A DNA stretch of 64,000 bases from Neorhizobium alkalisoli (GCF_002968635.1 NZ_PVBN01000005.1:124001-188000), one strand, 5' to 3'; counted from the stretch's first letter, positions 43,049-53,682 are shown. Notes: a model not told the origin generated them from the letters alone. Numbers and translations are program-made.

Positions 43049-44269
43049 ATGGCTCGTGCCTTTCTGTTCGTTCTTGACTCCTTTGGCGTTGGCGGCGCGC
43101 GGGATGCCGATGCCTATGGCGATCTCGGCTCCAACACCCTCGGCCATATCGCGGAATTCTGCGCCGCCGGAGTTGGCGACCGCTTGGGCCTTCGGCAAGG
43201 CCCGCTGCATCTGCCCAACATGTCGGCGCTCGGCCTTCTCGAAATCGCCAGGCTTGCCAGCGGTGACTATCCGGCCGGAATGCCGATGCCGGAGCGGATT
43301 TTCGGCCTGTTCGGAGCGGCGGACGAGGTTTCCCGCGGAAAGGACACTCCTTCCGGGCATTGGGAAATCGCTGGTACGCCTGTCATGTTCGATTGGGGTT
43401 ATTTCTCCAGCGAGGGCGACGCCTTTACTCCCGAGCTGGTGGAGGCCATCTGTCGGGAAGGTGATATTCCGGGCATCCTCGGCAACTGCCACGCGTCCGG
43501 CACCGAGATTATCGCCCAGCTTGGCGAAGAGCATATCCAGACCGGGAAGCCGATCTGCTACACGTCGAGCGATTCCGTGTTCCAGATCGCCGCCCATGAA
43601 CATCATTTCGGTCTCGATCGACTGATCGCGCTCTGCCAGGTCGTCCGCGAGTTGCTCGATCCGCTGAATATCGGGCGGGTGATTGCCCGGCCCTTCATCG
43701 GCGAGACGGCGGGAACCTTCGAGCGCACCGGCAACCGGCGCGATTTTTCCGTCCCTCCGCCGGAACCGACGCTCCTCGACCGGCTGATCCGAGGCGGCCG
43801 ATCGGTGCATGCGATCGGCAAGATCGGCGACATCTTCGCTCACCAGGGCGTTTCCCGGGTCGTCAAGGCCAATGGGAACACCGCCCTGATGGCGGCGACG
43901 CTCGCCGCGATGGACGAGGCAGCGGTCGGCGATCTGGTTTTCACCAATTTCGTCGATTTCGACATGCTCTATGGACATCGTCGCGACGTGCCGGGTTATG
44001 CAGCAGCGCTCGAAGCCTTCGATCTCGCACTACCCGATATCCATCGGCGGCTGAAGCCGGGCGATCTCGTCATCCTTACCGCCGACCACGGCTGCGATCC
44101 CACATGGCGCGGCACCGACCATACCCGCGAGCGGGTTCCGATCATGGCGTTCGGACCGGGAATCCGGTCGCGCTCGATCGGGTTGCGGTCGACCTACGCC
44201 GATATCGCGGAGACTATCGCAGAGCATCTGGCCATTCCACCGGGCCAGCAAGGACGGAGCTTCCTGTGA
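43049..44269 (+). CDS. deoB: Phosphopentomutase
   Basis: A 406-residue metalloenzyme of the alkaline phosphatase superfamily that interconverts (deoxy)ribose 1- and 5-phosphates. Asp10 ([14 protein letters not shown]) and the later [16 protein letters not shown] provide Mn ligands; Thr100 in [10 protein letters not shown] is the phosphorylated residue. The length is standard. It heads the rightward deoB-add-upp group; its stop overlaps the add start by 4 bp. Confidence 0.96.
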   Translation: MARAFLFVLDSFGVGGARDADAYGDLGSNTLGHIAEFCAAGVGDRLGLRQGPLHLPNMSALGLLEIARLASGDYPAGMPMPERIFGLFGAADEVSRGKDTPSGHWEIAGTPVMFDWGYFSSEGDAFTPELVEAICREGDIPGILGNCHASGTEIIAQLGEEHIQTGKPICYTSSDSVFQIAAHEHHFGLDRLIALCQVVRELLDPLNIGRVIARPFIGETAGTFERTGNRRDFSVPPPEPTLLDRLIRGGRSVHAIGKIGDIFAHQGVSRVVKANGNTALMAATLAAMDEAAVGDLVFTNFVDFDMLYGHRRDVPGYAAALEAFDLALPDIHRRLKPGDLVILTADHGCDPTWRGTDHTRERVPIMAFGPGIRSRSIGLRSTYADIAETIAEHLAIPPGQQGRSFL

Positions 44270-45255
44270 CGGCGCATCTTTTGAAAGCCGAGATCCACTG
44301 CCATATCGAAGGCGCTGCGCCGCCTGCGCTTGCCGAAGCCCAAGCTCGGAAATATGGCGTCGACACCAGCCACATCCTGCAAGACGGCGCCTACAAGTGG
44401 TCTGACTTCGCCGAATTTCTCGTCTGTTATGATGCAGTGGCCGCGCTCTTCAGGACGGCTGCGGATTATGCGCTGCTGACGGAGTCCTATCTCCTCGAGC
44501 TTGCGGCCGCGAACACGATCTACAGCGAGATCATCGTTTCGCCCGATCACGGCGACCGCATCGGCCTCGGCGCCGACGCCTACCTTTCCGGCATCTGCGA
44601 CGGCATCCATGCGGCCCGCGAAAAGACCGGCATAGAGGCGCGCATCATCGTCACCGGCGAACGGCATTTTGGCCCCGATCGGGTCATCTCCGCAGCGCAA
44701 TATGCCGCCAACGCCAAGAACCCGCTGGTAACCGGCTTCAACATGGCAGGCGAAGAACGCATGGGCCGGGTTGCCGATTATGCCCGCGCCTTCGATATCG
44801 CCCGTGGCGCAGGGCTCGGCCTCACCATCCACGCGGGCGAGGTCTGCGGGCCTTTCAGCGTCTCAGACGCGCTCGATCTCGTGAAACCTTCGCGCATCGG
44901 CCATGGTGTCCGCGCGATCGAAGATCCTGCCCTGGTGGAGCGCCTCGCCGAACTCGGTACGGTCCTGGAAGTCTGCCCCGGCTCGAATATTGCGCTCAAG
45001 GTCTTTCCCGACTTCGATAGCCATCCTCTGAAACAGCTCAAGGCTGCCGGGGTGCCCGTTTGCCTCAATTCCGACGACCCGCCCTTTTTCCATACGTCGC
45101 TCGCCCGCGAATACGAAATCGCGTCGAAGGAAATGGAAATGTCCGATGCGGAGATCGGCGCCATGACCCGGACGGCGCTTGAGGCGGCCTTTGTTGACGA
45201 CAGAACGCGGTCACGCCTGCTTTCCCGGTTCGACGCTGGGGCTGGCTTGACGTGA
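44266..45255 (+). CDS. add: Adenosine deaminase
   Basis: A 329-residue TIM-barrel deaminase converting adenosine to inosine. The Zn motif HCH (His11, His13) is in [28 protein letters not shown] and LNSDDPPFF hold the other conserved His, Glu and Asp. The start is GTG at 44266 (GTGA overlap with the deoB stop), preceded by GGACGGAG. The longer upstream frame is not used. Adenine deaminases are related, but the operon favours the nucleoside. Confidence 0.92.
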   Translation: MTAHLLKAEIHCHIEGAAPPALAEAQARKYGVDTSHILQDGAYKWSDFAEFLVCYDAVAALFRTAADYALLTESYLLELAAANTIYSEIIVSPDHGDRIGLGADAYLSGICDGIHAAREKTGIEARIIVTGERHFGPDRVISAAQYAANAKNPLVTGFNMAGEERMGRVADYARAFDIARGAGLGLTIHAGEVCGPFSVSDALDLVKPSRIGHGVRAIEDPALVERLAELGTVLEVCPGSNIALKVFPDFDSHPLKQLKAAGVPVCLNSDDPPFFHTSLAREYEIASKEMEMSDAEIGAMTRTALEAAFVDDRTRSRLLSRFDAGAGLT

Positions 45256-45349
45256 GGCGATTGGGGATGAGGCCGCCAAACGCACCTGACGGCTTGCAGA
45301 ACGCGGCTTTTTCCTCAAAAGAAGAGACTGGCAACAACGAGGGAAGCTC

Positions 45350-45979
45350 ATGAACGGCGTCACTGTCATCGATCACCCGCTGGTGCAGCACAAGCTGACG
45401 ATCATGCGCAAGAAGGAAACCTCAACCGCCGGCTTCCGGCGGCTGCTGCGCGAGATCTCGACCCTGCTCTGCTACGAGGTAACGCGCGACCTCGAACTCA
45501 CTTATGAAACGATCGAGACGCCGCTCGTCGAGATGCAGGCGCCGATCCTCGAGGGCAAGAAGCTTGTCTTCGCCTCCATCCTGCGCGCCGGCAACGGTTT
45601 GCTCGAAGGCATGCTTGATCTCGTGCCCTCGGCTCGCGTCTCGCATATCGGGGTCTATCGCGACCATGAGACGCTGCAGCCGGTGGAATACTATTTCAAG
45701 GCGCCTGAGGATATTGCGGAACGACTTGTCATCGTGGTGGACCCGATGCTTGCAACCGGCAATTCCTCGATCGCGGCCGTGGACAAGCTGAAGGAACGCG
45801 GCGCACACAACATTCGCTTCCTCTGCCTGCTCGCTGCGCCGGAAGGTCTCAAGAACTTTCAAGCGGTGCATCCGGATGTGAAGATCTACACAGCCTCGAT
45901 CGACAGCCACCTCAACGAGAAGGGATATATCGTTCCTGGCCTCGGAGATGCCGGCGACCGCATGTACGGCACGAAGTAA
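45350..45979 (+). CDS. upp: Uracil phosphoribosyltransferase
   Basis: A 209-residue type I PRTase. PRPP loop [20 protein letters not shown] and the uracil-binding C-terminus [17 protein letters not shown] are present. It turns uracil, released from uridine phosphorolysis, into UMP. GAGGGAAGC precedes the ATG. It lies 94 bp behind add and ends with a strong terminator, closing the salvage unit. Confidence 0.96.
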   Translation: MNGVTVIDHPLVQHKLTIMRKKETSTAGFRRLLREISTLLCYEVTRDLELTYETIETPLVEMQAPILEGKKLVFASILRAGNGLLEGMLDLVPSARVSHIGVYRDHETLQPVEYYFKAPEDIAERLVIVVDPMLATGNSSIAAVDKLKERGAHNIRFLCLLAAPEGLKNFQAVHPDVKIYTASIDSHLNEKGYIVPGLGDAGDRMYGTK

Positions 45980-46013
45980 TCCTTCAGGATTTACTTACCA
46001 AATTTCGAACTGG

Positions 46014-46043
46014 AGAGCCTGCAAAGCCTTTGCGGGCTCTTTT
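46014..46043 (+). terminator. Terminator after upp
   Basis: 12-bp stem AGAGCCTGCAAA / TTTGCGGGCTCT with one T-G pair, GCC loop, then TTT. Confidence 0.8.
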
Positions 46044-46101
46044 GTTATGGTTTTTGCGCTATCGACAAGGACTATCGAGTTCCCATGATCGAGGGACGTT
46101 C

Positions 46102-46617
46102 ATGCTCCTGCGCACTGTCATCTTCGCGGCGATAGCGGCTTTGCTCGCAACCCAGATCCCGTCGATGATCCGGCTGGCCGATCATCCACCGGCCACTGCG
46201 GCGACGGTTGAACAACCGCCGCAACCGAAATCGGTCTCCGCGGCAGCCGGCAGCGCGACGCTCGAAGCCGATGGCCGGGGGCATTTCAACGGAACGTTCC
46301 GCATCAACGGCAGATCCGTGGATGGCTTGGTCGACACCGGCGCCTCGCTTGTCGCAATCAACGAAAGTACGGCCCGCAAACTCGGCTTCGGCGTCAACAG
46401 TCTCGACTTTCGCTACACCGTCAACACCGCAAACGGCGGCACGGATGCAGCGCGTGTGGTGCTTGACCGAATCGAGATCGGCGGGGTGCGCGTGAAGGAG
46501 GTCGATGCCTTCGTGCTGCACGACAAGGCGCTCTCCGGAACGCTCGTTGGGATGAGCTTCCTGAAGAAGCTGAAATCCTTCCAGGTCGAAGGACGCAATC
46601 TGAAGCTCACCCAGTGA
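46102..46617 (+). CDS. Retropepsin-like aspartic protease (TIGR02281-type)
   Basis: A 171-residue protein with an N-terminal membrane anchor (LLRTVIFAAIAALLATQIP) and a retropepsin-like domain. The active-site motif is VDTGAS with Asp78; TLVGMSFLKKLKSFQVEG at the end matches the family's C-terminal flap region. Anchored in the inner membrane and facing the periplasm. Targets are unknown. The start at 46102 has GAGGGA upstream. It sits between the salvage genes but is not obviously related to them. Confidence 0.85.
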   Translation: MLLRTVIFAAIAALLATQIPSMIRLADHPPATAATVEQPPQPKSVSAAAGSATLEADGRGHFNGTFRINGRSVDGLVDTGASLVAINESTARKLGFGVNSLDFRYTVNTANGGTDAARVVLDRIEIGGVRVKEVDAFVLHDKALSGTLVGMSFLKKLKSFQVEGRNLKLTQ

Positions 46618-47928
46618 TCAACTGATCCGTTTGAGAACAACAGGTGAAATTGCCGGCGGCGCGTCCGCGATGGCGCAAAACCCGGCGAAATCTCTGGCTA
46701 TGCGCTCCGCATCCTCGCGGCTTTTCGCATGCACCGTGGCAATGGGCTCGCCCTTGGAGACCTGAGTGCCGAGCGGCAGAAATCCATTGGTGCCGACCCT
46801 GTGGTCGACCGAGTCCGCCGCGCGTTTGCGGCCGCCGCCGAGTTCCACCACGGCAAGCCCGATCCCGCGCGTATCATATGATGCGAGATAGCCATCGCGC
46901 GATGCCGGGACATGCAGGCTTGCCGGAGCACGCTCCAGATAGGCATCAGGCCGGTCACAGAAATCGATCGGCCCGCCAAGAGCGTGCACCATGCGCCCGA
47001 AACGCTCTTTCGCCTCGCCCGATGAAAGCGCCCGGCGCGCATTTTCCTCTGCCTGCCGCAGATCACGAAAGAGACCCGCCTGCACCAGCATTTCGGCCGC
47101 CTCGGCCATGACCACGGCCTCGAGACGCGAACCGGCCTTCAAACCGGACAGGAACTTGAGGCAGTTGACGATTTCCAAGCCGTTGCCTGCGGCATCGGCC
47201 AGCGGCTGGTTCATGTCGGTCAACAGTGCGGCCGTTTTCAGGCCTGCGCCGTTCGCCACCTCGACCAGCGAACGCGCCAACACTTCGGCTTCTTCCACGC
47301 TCTCCATGAAAGCGCCGTTGCCGACCTTCACATCGAGCACCAGACTGCCCAGTCCGGCCGCTAGCTTCTTGGACAAAATGGAGGCGGTGATCAGTGGTAC
47401 CGACTCCACGGTCGCCGTCACATCTCGAATGCCGTAAAGGCGCCGGTCTGCAGGTGCGAGAGCCGGCGTCTGCCCGATAATGGCACAACCGACTTTCTCC
47501 ACGACCCTCCGGAGCAGAACCTCGTCAGGCATGACATTGTAGCCTGGGATCGACTGCAGCTTATCAAGCGTTCCGCCGGTATGACCCAGACCGCGGCCGG
47601 AAATCATCGGAACGGCAAGGCCGCAGCTGGCAACGATCGGCGCCAGCATCAGCGAGACATTGTCTCCCACACCGCCAGTCGAATGCTTGTCTGCAACCGG
47701 CCGGCCAAGACTGCGCCAATTCAGCACAGTCCCGGAATCGCGCATGGCCAGCGTCAGCGCGACCGTCTCATCCCGGGACATGCCCTGAAAGAAGACAGCC
47801 ATGGCGAAAGCGGCTACCTGCCCTTCGGTGATTTCATTCTTGGCGAGCGCGGCGATGAAGCCTGCGATCTCATCAGCGGCGAGTGCTTTCCCGTCGCGCT
47901 TGCGACGGATGATTTCCTGAGGGATCAT
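46618..47928 (-). CDS. deoA: Thymidine phosphorylase
   Basis: A 436-residue pyrimidine-nucleoside phosphorylase with the family signature [20 protein letters not shown] and an N-terminal helical domain beginning with [36 protein letters not shown] binds phosphate. It releases thymine or uracil and (deoxy)ribose 1-phosphate. It lies 4 bp behind deoC, in one leftward unit, and its stop abuts the stop of the aspartic protease gene (tail to tail). Confidence 0.95.
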   Translation of the reverse strand: MIPQEIIRRKRDGKALAADEIAGFIAALAKNEITEGQVAAFAMAVFFQGMSRDETVALTLAMRDSGTVLNWRSLGRPVADKHSTGGVGDNVSLMLAPIVASCGLAVPMISGRGLGHTGGTLDKLQSIPGYNVMPDEVLLRRVVEKVGCAIIGQTPALAPADRRLYGIRDVTATVESVPLITASILSKKLAAGLGSLVLDVKVGNGAFMESVEEAEVLARSLVEVANGAGLKTAALLTDMNQPLADAAGNGLEIVNCLKFLSGLKAGSRLEAVVMAEAAEMLVQAGLFRDLRQAEENARRALSSGEAKERFGRMVHALGGPIDFCDRPDAYLERAPASLHVPASRDGYLASYDTRGIGLAVVELGGGRKRAADSVDHRVGTNGFLPLGTQVSKGEPIATVHAKSREDAERIARDFAGFCAIADAPPAISPVVLKRIS

Positions 47929-47932
47929 CCTG

Positions 47933-48703
47933 TCAGTAGCCGCTCGAGACGCGGGCGCTGGTACCGCCGCTCAACACACCCAAAATATCGTCGAGAAGGC
48001 TGGAGGCTCCAAAACGGAATGTGGAGGGCATGATCCAGTTCGGGCCCATGATGGTTTCGGCGAGGCGGAGGTAAAGGTCCGCGTCCGCGACGCTGCCGAT
48101 GCCGCCGGCCGGCTTGAAGCCGACACGCTTCTTGGAGTCGCGGATCGCCTGCAGCATGATGTCGGCGGCCTCAAGCGTCGCGTTGACAGCAACCTTGCCC
48201 GTCGAGGTCTTGATGAAATCGGAACCGCCAGCGATCGCGAGTTCGGACGCACGGCGGATGAGCGCGCTGTCCTTCAGTTCTCCCGTCTCCAGGATCACTT
48301 TCAGGCAGGCTTGCGGGCAGGCGGCCCGCACGGCTTCGACCATTTCAGTTACCGCCGCCTCGTCGCCGGCCGACAGTTTGCGATAGGGGATGACCATGTC
48401 GATCTCGTCGGCGCCGTCCTCGATGGCCTTGCGGGTTTCCTCGATCACGGTTGCGACCGGAAGATCACCGGACGGGAAGTTCACGACGGTCGCTATCCGC
48501 ACCGCGTGGTCCGGCCCAAGGATCGCCCTCGCATGCGCAACGAAACGCGGCCAGATGCAGATTGCCGCCGTATGGCCATAGGGCGTTTGGGCGCGCAGGC
48601 ACAGTTTCTCGATCGCGGCATTGTCGCAATCGTCGCGCAGGTTCGTCAGGTCGAGAAGCGATAGCGCAAAGGCTGCCGCCTCGCGCGGGCTCAGGAGTTC
48701 CAT
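47933..48703 (-). CDS. deoC: Deoxyribose-phosphate aldolase
   Basis: A 256-residue class I aldolase. The Schiff-base Lys lies in [15 protein letters not shown] and a second Lys in [14 protein letters not shown]. It splits deoxyribose 5-phosphate into acetaldehyde and glyceraldehyde 3-phosphate. It belongs to the DeoC2-type longer branch common in proteobacteria. First gene of the deoC-deoA unit, with its own promoter and palindrome upstream. Confidence 0.94.
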   Translation of the reverse strand: MELLSPREAAAFALSLLDLTNLRDDCDNAAIEKLCLRAQTPYGHTAAICIWPRFVAHARAILGPDHAVRIATVVNFPSGDLPVATVIEETRKAIEDGADEIDMVIPYRKLSAGDEAAVTEMVEAVRAACPQACLKVILETGELKDSALIRRASELAIAGGSDFIKTSTGKVAVNATLEAADIMLQAIRDSKKRVGFKPAGGIGSVADADLYLRLAETIMGPNWIMPSTFRFGASSLLDDILGVLSGGTSARVSSGY

Positions 48704-48735
48704 TTCGTGCCTCCCCGGGCTTGATCGAGCCGGTA

Positions 48736-48763
48736 TATTTATCGTTCAAACGATTAGAAGCAA
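48736..48763 (-). promoter_or_regulatory. deoC-deoA promoter with an operator-like palindrome
   Basis: On the minus strand TTGCTT (48763-48758), 16-bp spacer, TAAATA (48741-48736). The perfect palindrome ATCGTT-CA-AACGAT (48741-48754) occupies the spacer, which suits repression by a DeoR- or LacI-type regulator. No such regulator gene is in the window. Confidence 0.45.
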
Positions 48764-48821
48764 CCCGCCGAGTTCACGCGGATCGTCACACGCCAAGTAT
48801 CCGATTGAAATCTATCGTGTA

Positions 48822-49610
48822 TCAAGCCAACATTTCTTTTAAAACGACGGCGAGACGCTGACCGCCGACCGGCGCCATGTCCTTGGTTTCTTCGTGGCTG
48901 AGTTCGGCACCGGTCATGCCTGCGCCGAAATTGGTGATGACCGAGGCGGCCGCAACCTTCATCCCGAAATAGCGTGCCAGGATAACCTCCGGCACAGTCG
49001 ACATGCCGACCGCGTCGGCGCCCAGAATACGGGCCATGCGAATCTCGGCAGGAGTTTCAAAGCTCGGGCCTGAAAACCACATATAGACCCCTGAGAACAG
49101 CGGAATACCGCAGCGGATCGCGGCGTTATGCATGTCGAGCGAAAGGGCCGCATCATAGGCGCTGGTCATTCCGACGAAACGACGATCCCCCTCTTCCCCG
49201 ATCAGTGGGTTCAGGCCGGAATAGTTGATGTGATCGGTGATCTGCATTACCGATCCCGGCGGCATGTCTTCACGCAGCGATCCCGCTGAATTCGTCAGGA
49301 TCAGCGATTGGACGCCGATGCCCTTCATGACCTCTATCGGAAAGCGCATGGCCTTCGCATCGCCATGCTCGTAGTAGTGCGCGCGGCCGGAGAGCATGAT
49401 GACAGGCTCGGCTCCGAGATAGCCGGCAACCAGTTCGCCCGCGTGACCTGTGACGCCACTTGCCGGAAACCCCTCGAGTGCTCCATAGGGTACGCGAACC
49501 TGATCCCTCACCTCCCCCACCAGCGAGCCGAGGCCGGAACCGAGCACGATCGCGTGACGCGGCACGAGACCGTCGAGACGATCGACGAGGAGGTCGATGA
49601 CGTTCTTCAT
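48822..49610 (-). CDS. punA: Purine-nucleoside phosphorylase
   Basis: A 262-residue trimeric-type PNP. Phosphate and purine-binding elements are VLGSGLGSLVGE (about 20-31), LSGRAHYYEHGD (about 76-87), NSAGSL and MGMSTVPEVILAR-like DAVGMSTVPEVIL. It cleaves inosine and guanosine to base and ribose 1-phosphate. The ATG overlaps the cdd stop (ATGA). Last gene of the leftward nucleoside uptake unit. Confidence 0.94.
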   Translation of the reverse strand: MKNVIDLLVDRLDGLVPRHAIVLGSGLGSLVGEVRDQVRVPYGALEGFPASGVTGHAGELVAGYLGAEPVIMLSGRAHYYEHGDAKAMRFPIEVMKGIGVQSLILTNSAGSLREDMPPGSVMQITDHINYSGLNPLIGEEGDRRFVGMTSAYDAALSLDMHNAAIRCGIPLFSGVYMWFSGPSFETPAEIRMARILGADAVGMSTVPEVILARYFGMKVAAASVITNFGAGMTGAELSHEETKDMAPVGGQRLAVVLKEMLA

Positions 49611-49999
49611 CCGATCACGTCCGTTTCGAAGGCATAAGGCAGGAGCTCCGCCATGGTGACGGTCTTCTGGACGCCGGCATCGTCGCAAAGGTAGATGCGC
49701 GTTTCGGCAGAAGCGAACTCGGAAATCTTCTGACGGCAACCGCCGCATGGCGTGCAGAGCGGCAGTTTTTCGGCGATGACGGCGAGCTCGACGATCTTCC
49801 TGGCCCCACCCATGATCATCGCGCCGATTGCCGTCGGCTCGGCGCACCAGCCCTGCGGAAAGGACAGGTTTTCGATATTTGCGCCGAGATAGACCTTCCC
49901 GTCATCGGCGCGGATCGCAACGCCCACCGGAAATTTGGAGTAGGGCGCGTATGACTTTTTCATCGCGTCGCGGGCGGCTTCGAACAGCTCGTGAGACAT
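49607..49999 (-). CDS. cdd: Cytidine deaminase
   Basis: A 130-residue small homotetrameric-type deaminase. Zn ligands Cys52 (WCAEPTAI, with catalytic Glu54), Cys85 and Cys88 (PCGGCRQ) are all present. It converts cytidine and deoxycytidine to uridine forms. It is 3 bp behind the second permease gene, so transport and deamination are co-expressed. Confidence 0.96.
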   Translation of the reverse strand: MSHELFEAARDAMKKSYAPYSKFPVGVAIRADDGKVYLGANIENLSFPQGWCAEPTAIGAMIMGGARKIVELAVIAEKLPLCTPCGGCRQKISEFASAETRIYLCDDAGVQKTVTMAELLPYAFETDVIG

Positions 50000-50002
50000 C
50001 TC

Positions 50003-50974
50003 TTACCGCTCCTTCGTGTAGGGGACGCCGCCGGCTTTCGGCGGACGGGCAATGCCTATGAATCCTGCAAGCAGCACGCAGGTCAGGATATAGGGCAGCG
50101 CCTGGAAGATCTGTACCGGCACCTCTCCAATCAGCGGAATCGACTTGCCCTGCATGAAATTCGCGAAGGCATCGAGGAAACCGAAGAGCAGGCAGGCGAG
50201 CATCACAGGCACTGGCTTCCATTTCGCAAAGATCAGCGCCGCGAGCGCAATATATCCCTTGCCGGCCGACATATTGTTGATGAAGGCGGCCGATTGAGCG
50301 ATGGCGAGATATGTCCCAGCAAACCCCGCCAGAAAGCCTGTGACAATCAGCGCGCGATAACGCAGCCAGCTCACTGAAATGCCGGCCGTATCCACGGCGC
50401 CGGGATTTTCACCCACCGCGCGCAGACGCAGCCCGAAACGGGTCCGATACAACACCCACCAGGAGATCGGCACCATCAGAAAAGCGATATAGGTGAGGAT
50501 ATTGTTGCCGGAAATGACGTTGGCATAGAGGGGTCCGAGAATCGGCACCTCGCGCATTGCGTCGGCACCCGGCAGGATAATCGGCGTGAACCGGCCCGAG
50601 CCTGGCACCTGCGCAGTCCGTCCTCCTTGCCCGAACCACGCCTGACCGAGCACGATCGTCAGCCCGGCTGCCACGAAATTCAACGCCACACCGGAGACGA
50701 TCTGATTGCCGCGGTTGGTGATCGAGGCGAACCCGTGAAGGAAGGAGAAAGCGATCGCCACCACAATGCCGGCCATGAGGCCGAGCCAGGCATTGCCGGT
50801 CCAATAGGCGGCACAGGCCGAGGCGAAGGCGGAAACCAGCATCTTGCCTTCGAGACCGATATCGAAAATCCCCGCCCGCTCCGAGAACAGCCCCGCGAGG
50901 GCCGTGAACAGCAGAGGGATCGAGAGGCGGATCGCCGAACCGAGAATGCCGATGAAAATATCGAAATAATCCAT
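50003..50974 (-). CDS. Nucleoside ABC transporter permease (second subunit)
   Basis: A 323-residue polytopic permease of the branched-chain/ribose type (BPD_transp_2) with about nine membrane segments. Typical stretch: FSERAGIFDIGLEGKMLVSA near the start and VSWLRYRALIVTGFLAGFAG. It pairs with the permease encoded 3 bp upstream. Placement before cdd and punA, and beside a BMP receptor, indicates nucleoside uptake. Confidence 0.9.
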   Translation of the reverse strand: MDYFDIFIGILGSAIRLSIPLLFTALAGLFSERAGIFDIGLEGKMLVSAFASACAAYWTGNAWLGLMAGIVVAIAFSFLHGFASITNRGNQIVSGVALNFVAAGLTIVLGQAWFGQGGRTAQVPGSGRFTPIILPGADAMREVPILGPLYANVISGNNILTYIAFLMVPISWWVLYRTRFGLRLRAVGENPGAVDTAGISVSWLRYRALIVTGFLAGFAGTYLAIAQSAAFINNMSAGKGYIALAALIFAKWKPVPVMLACLLFGFLDAFANFMQGKSIPLIGEVPVQIFQALPYILTCVLLAGFIGIARPPKAGGVPYTKER

Positions 50975-50977
50975 GAG

Positions 50978-52081
50978 CTACTTCCCGGAGATCTGCTGGT
51001 AGAGCCGGACGATTGCCGGTCGGAGCATGTATTCGAGCGCACCTGCAAAGAGGATCACAAGACCCTGAATGACGACGATCATGTCACGGGTGATGCTGGG
51101 CATGTCGAAAGAGAGCTCTGCGCCGCCCTGATAGAGAATGCCGAATAGCAGCGCGGCGAGTATGATTCCGACGGGATGATTGCGGCCCATCAACGATACG
51201 GCGATACCGACGAAGCCGGCGCCGCCGACGAACTCGATCTGCAGCCTCGCAGAGGCTCCCATGACCGGGTTGAGCGCCATCATACCCGCAAGGCCGCCGG
51301 AGATCAGCATGGCGATCATGACGATCTTGGCGTAGGGAATGCCGGCATAGCTCGCCGCCGTCGGGCTGATGCCGAGCGTACGCATTTCATAACCGAGCTT
51401 GGTCCGCCAGATCAGCACCCAGACCAGAAAGCACATGACAAGCGCAATCAGGAAAGAGAAGTTGAGCGGCGCGGCGCCCAGCCTGCCCCCGAACATCGAA
51501 ATCAGCCAGTCGAGCTTCGGTAGCTGTCCCCCTTCCAGGAAAGTACGCGTTTCCGGCGCCATCTTGCCGGGCACGATCAGCACCCGCACGAGCAGATAGT
51601 TCATCAGCGACGACGTGATGAAATTGAACATGATCGTGGTGATGACGATATGGCTGCCGCGCTTGGCCTGGAGCCAGGCCGGAATTGCGGCACAAGCGGC
51701 ACCGAAGAGAGCCGCGCCGATCACTGCGAAGGGCATGGTCACGTACCAGGGCACGTAGCGATCAAACGAAAGCGCAACGAGCGCCGCCCCCAGGCCGCCG
51801 AGATAGGCCTGTCCTTCAGAGCCGATATTGAAGAGGCCAGCGTGGATCGCGACCGCCACCGACAAGCCGGTAAAGATGAAGCTCGTGGCATAGAAGAGCG
51901 TGAAGCCGATGCCTTCGCCGCGGCCAAGCGCGCCGATCAACAAGAGGCGCAGCGCCTCGACCGGGCTTTCGCCGATGGCCCAGACCACGAGGCCTGAAAA
52001 AAAGAAGGCAAGCGCGAGATTGAGGAGCGGAATGACGCCGTAATTGATCCAGGCGGGAAGCTGAACGGATGCGGTATTCAT
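50978..52081 (-). CDS. Nucleoside ABC transporter permease (first subunit)
   Basis: A 367-residue polytopic permease, the longer of the pair (as in NupP-type systems), with the conserved HAGLFNIGSEGQAYLGGLGA near residue 85 and MRTLGISPTAASYAGIPYAK. It overlaps the ATPase gene by 4 bp (ATGA), so the two are translationally coupled. Confidence 0.9.
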   Translation of the reverse strand: MNTASVQLPAWINYGVIPLLNLALAFFFSGLVVWAIGESPVEALRLLLIGALGRGEGIGFTLFYATSFIFTGLSVAVAIHAGLFNIGSEGQAYLGGLGAALVALSFDRYVPWYVTMPFAVIGAALFGAACAAIPAWLQAKRGSHIVITTIMFNFITSSLMNYLLVRVLIVPGKMAPETRTFLEGGQLPKLDWLISMFGGRLGAAPLNFSFLIALVMCFLVWVLIWRTKLGYEMRTLGISPTAASYAGIPYAKIVMIAMLISGGLAGMMALNPVMGASARLQIEFVGGAGFVGIAVSLMGRNHPVGIILAALLFGILYQGGAELSFDMPSITRDMIVVIQGLVILFAGALEYMLRPAIVRLYQQISGK

Positions 52082-53607
52082 GCGGCAATCCCGGCCATCA
52101 TCAGGCCCAATGTCTGCTCACCGGCATCCCCGGTTTTCTCCCCGACAACCTTGCCGGCAAACATCACCAGTATCCGGTCGGAGAGGGAGCGGATTTCGTC
52201 GAGTTCCACCGACACCAGGAGCACCGCCTTGCCCGCATCCCGCATGTCGATGATCCGTTTGTGAATGAATTCAATAGCGCCGATATCGACGCCGCGGGTC
52301 GGCTGGCCAATGATCAGCACATTCGGATCCCGTTCGATTTCGCGTGCGACGACGATCTTCTGCTGATTGCCGCCGGAAAAGTTCGCCGTCTTCAACCGCG
52401 GGTTCGGCGGGCGGATGTCATATTTCGCTATCTTTTCTTCCGCATCCTTGCGCATGGCTTCGAGGTCGAGCATGGCGCCGCGTCCATAACGCCGATCGCG
52501 GTGATAGCCGAGGATCGAATTCTCGTATTCCTCGAATTTCAGGACCAGGCCCATATGGTGCCGATCCTCGGGAATGTGAGCGAGGCCGAGATCGCGCAAC
52601 CCTGCCGGATCGATACCGGCAACCGGCTTACCGTCGATCAATATCTCGCCGGAGGCAGGTTTGCGAATACCCGCGATCGCCTCGAGAAGCTCCGACTGGC
52701 CGTTGCCGGCAACCCCGGCGACGCCGACGATCTCGCCGGCGCGGACGTCGAAGGAAACATTGTCCACCATGGTGACGCCGCGAGCGTCCTTGACCGACAG
52801 GTTCCTGACCGACAGCAGAACCCGGCCGGGATTTGCGTCACCCTTTTCCACGTGCAGCAACACGCGGCGACCAACCATCAGTTCAGCCAGTTCCTCGACG
52901 GTCGTCTCGGATGTCTTGCGGGTTGCCACCATTTCGCCGCGGCGCATGACCGAGACCGTATCGGTGATCGCCATGATCTCGCGCAGCTTGTGCGTAATGA
53001 GAATGATCGTTTTGCCCTGGTCGCGCAGGACACGCAGCACCTTGAAGAGGTGATCTGCCTCCGCCGGCGTCAGCACGCCGGTCGGCTCGTCCAGGATCAG
53101 AATTTCGGCGCCGCGATACAGCGCCTTCAGGATCTCGACGCGCTGCTGGCTGCCGACCGGCAATTCCTCGACGACCGCATCGGGATCCACCTCGAGGCCG
53201 TAGTCGTCCTCCAGGCGCTTCAGTTCCTTGCGCGCACTCGCGACACCCTTGCGAAGCAATTGCCCGCCTTCGGCGCCCAGCATGACGTTTTCGAGAACGG
53301 TAAAATTCTCAACCAGCATAAAATGCTGGTGCACCATGCCGATGCCCGCGGCGATCGCCGCCTGGCTGTCACGGATGGCGATCGGCTTGCCCGAAATGCG
53401 AATCTCGCCCTGATCGGCATGATAGAAGCCGTAGAGGATCGACATCAGCGTCGATTTGCCCGCGCCGTTTTCGCCGATGATGCCATGGATCGATCCTTTG
53501 GCCACGGTCAAATTGATGTTCTTGTTGGCATGCACCGCACCGAACTTCTTGTCTATGCCGACAAGCTCGATTGCAGGCTCAATCTCTTTGGGGAGGTCGA
53601 GGCTCAA
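52078..53607 (-). CDS. Nucleoside ABC transporter, double ATP-binding subunit
   Basis: A 509-residue fusion of two ABC modules, as in sugar and nucleoside importers. First module: Walker A GENGAGKST, signature-like LPVGSQQRVEIL (atypical LSGGQ) and Walker B EILILDEPTGVLTP. Second module: degenerate Walker A GVAGNGQSELLEAIAG and signature FSGGNQQKIVVAREIE. The start is uncertain: TTG at 53607 has AAAGG 7 bp upstream, while the GTG at 53625 has no ribosome site. A strong hairpin separates it from the receptor gene, so the membrane part is probably made in lower amount. Confidence 0.92.
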   Translation of the reverse strand: MSLDLPKEIEPAIELVGIDKKFGAVHANKNINLTVAKGSIHGIIGENGAGKSTLMSILYGFYHADQGEIRISGKPIAIRDSQAAIAAGIGMVHQHFMLVENFTVLENVMLGAEGGQLLRKGVASARKELKRLEDDYGLEVDPDAVVEELPVGSQQRVEILKALYRGAEILILDEPTGVLTPAEADHLFKVLRVLRDQGKTIILITHKLREIMAITDTVSVMRRGEMVATRKTSETTVEELAELMVGRRVLLHVEKGDANPGRVLLSVRNLSVKDARGVTMVDNVSFDVRAGEIVGVAGVAGNGQSELLEAIAGIRKPASGEILIDGKPVAGIDPAGLRDLGLAHIPEDRHHMGLVLKFEEYENSILGYHRDRRYGRGAMLDLEAMRKDAEEKIAKYDIRPPNPRLKTANFSGGNQQKIVVAREIERDPNVLIIGQPTRGVDIGAIEFIHKRIIDMRDAGKAVLLVSVELDEIRSLSDRILVMFAGKVVGEKTGDAGEQTLGLMMAGIAA

Positions 53608-53631
53608 TGGTTCGCCTTTCCACACTCTATG

Positions 53632-53670
53632 AAAAAGGGCGCATGGCGATCCCGACCGCCATGCGCCCTT
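53632..53670 (-). terminator. Strong hairpin between receptor gene and transporter genes
   Basis: Perfect 14-bp stem AAGGGCGCATGGCG / CGCCATGCGCCCTT, eight-base loop, followed on the minus strand by TTTTTC. It lies just behind the BMP gene and should stop most transcripts there. Confidence 0.8.
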
Positions 53671-53682
53671 CAGGCGTGTATC

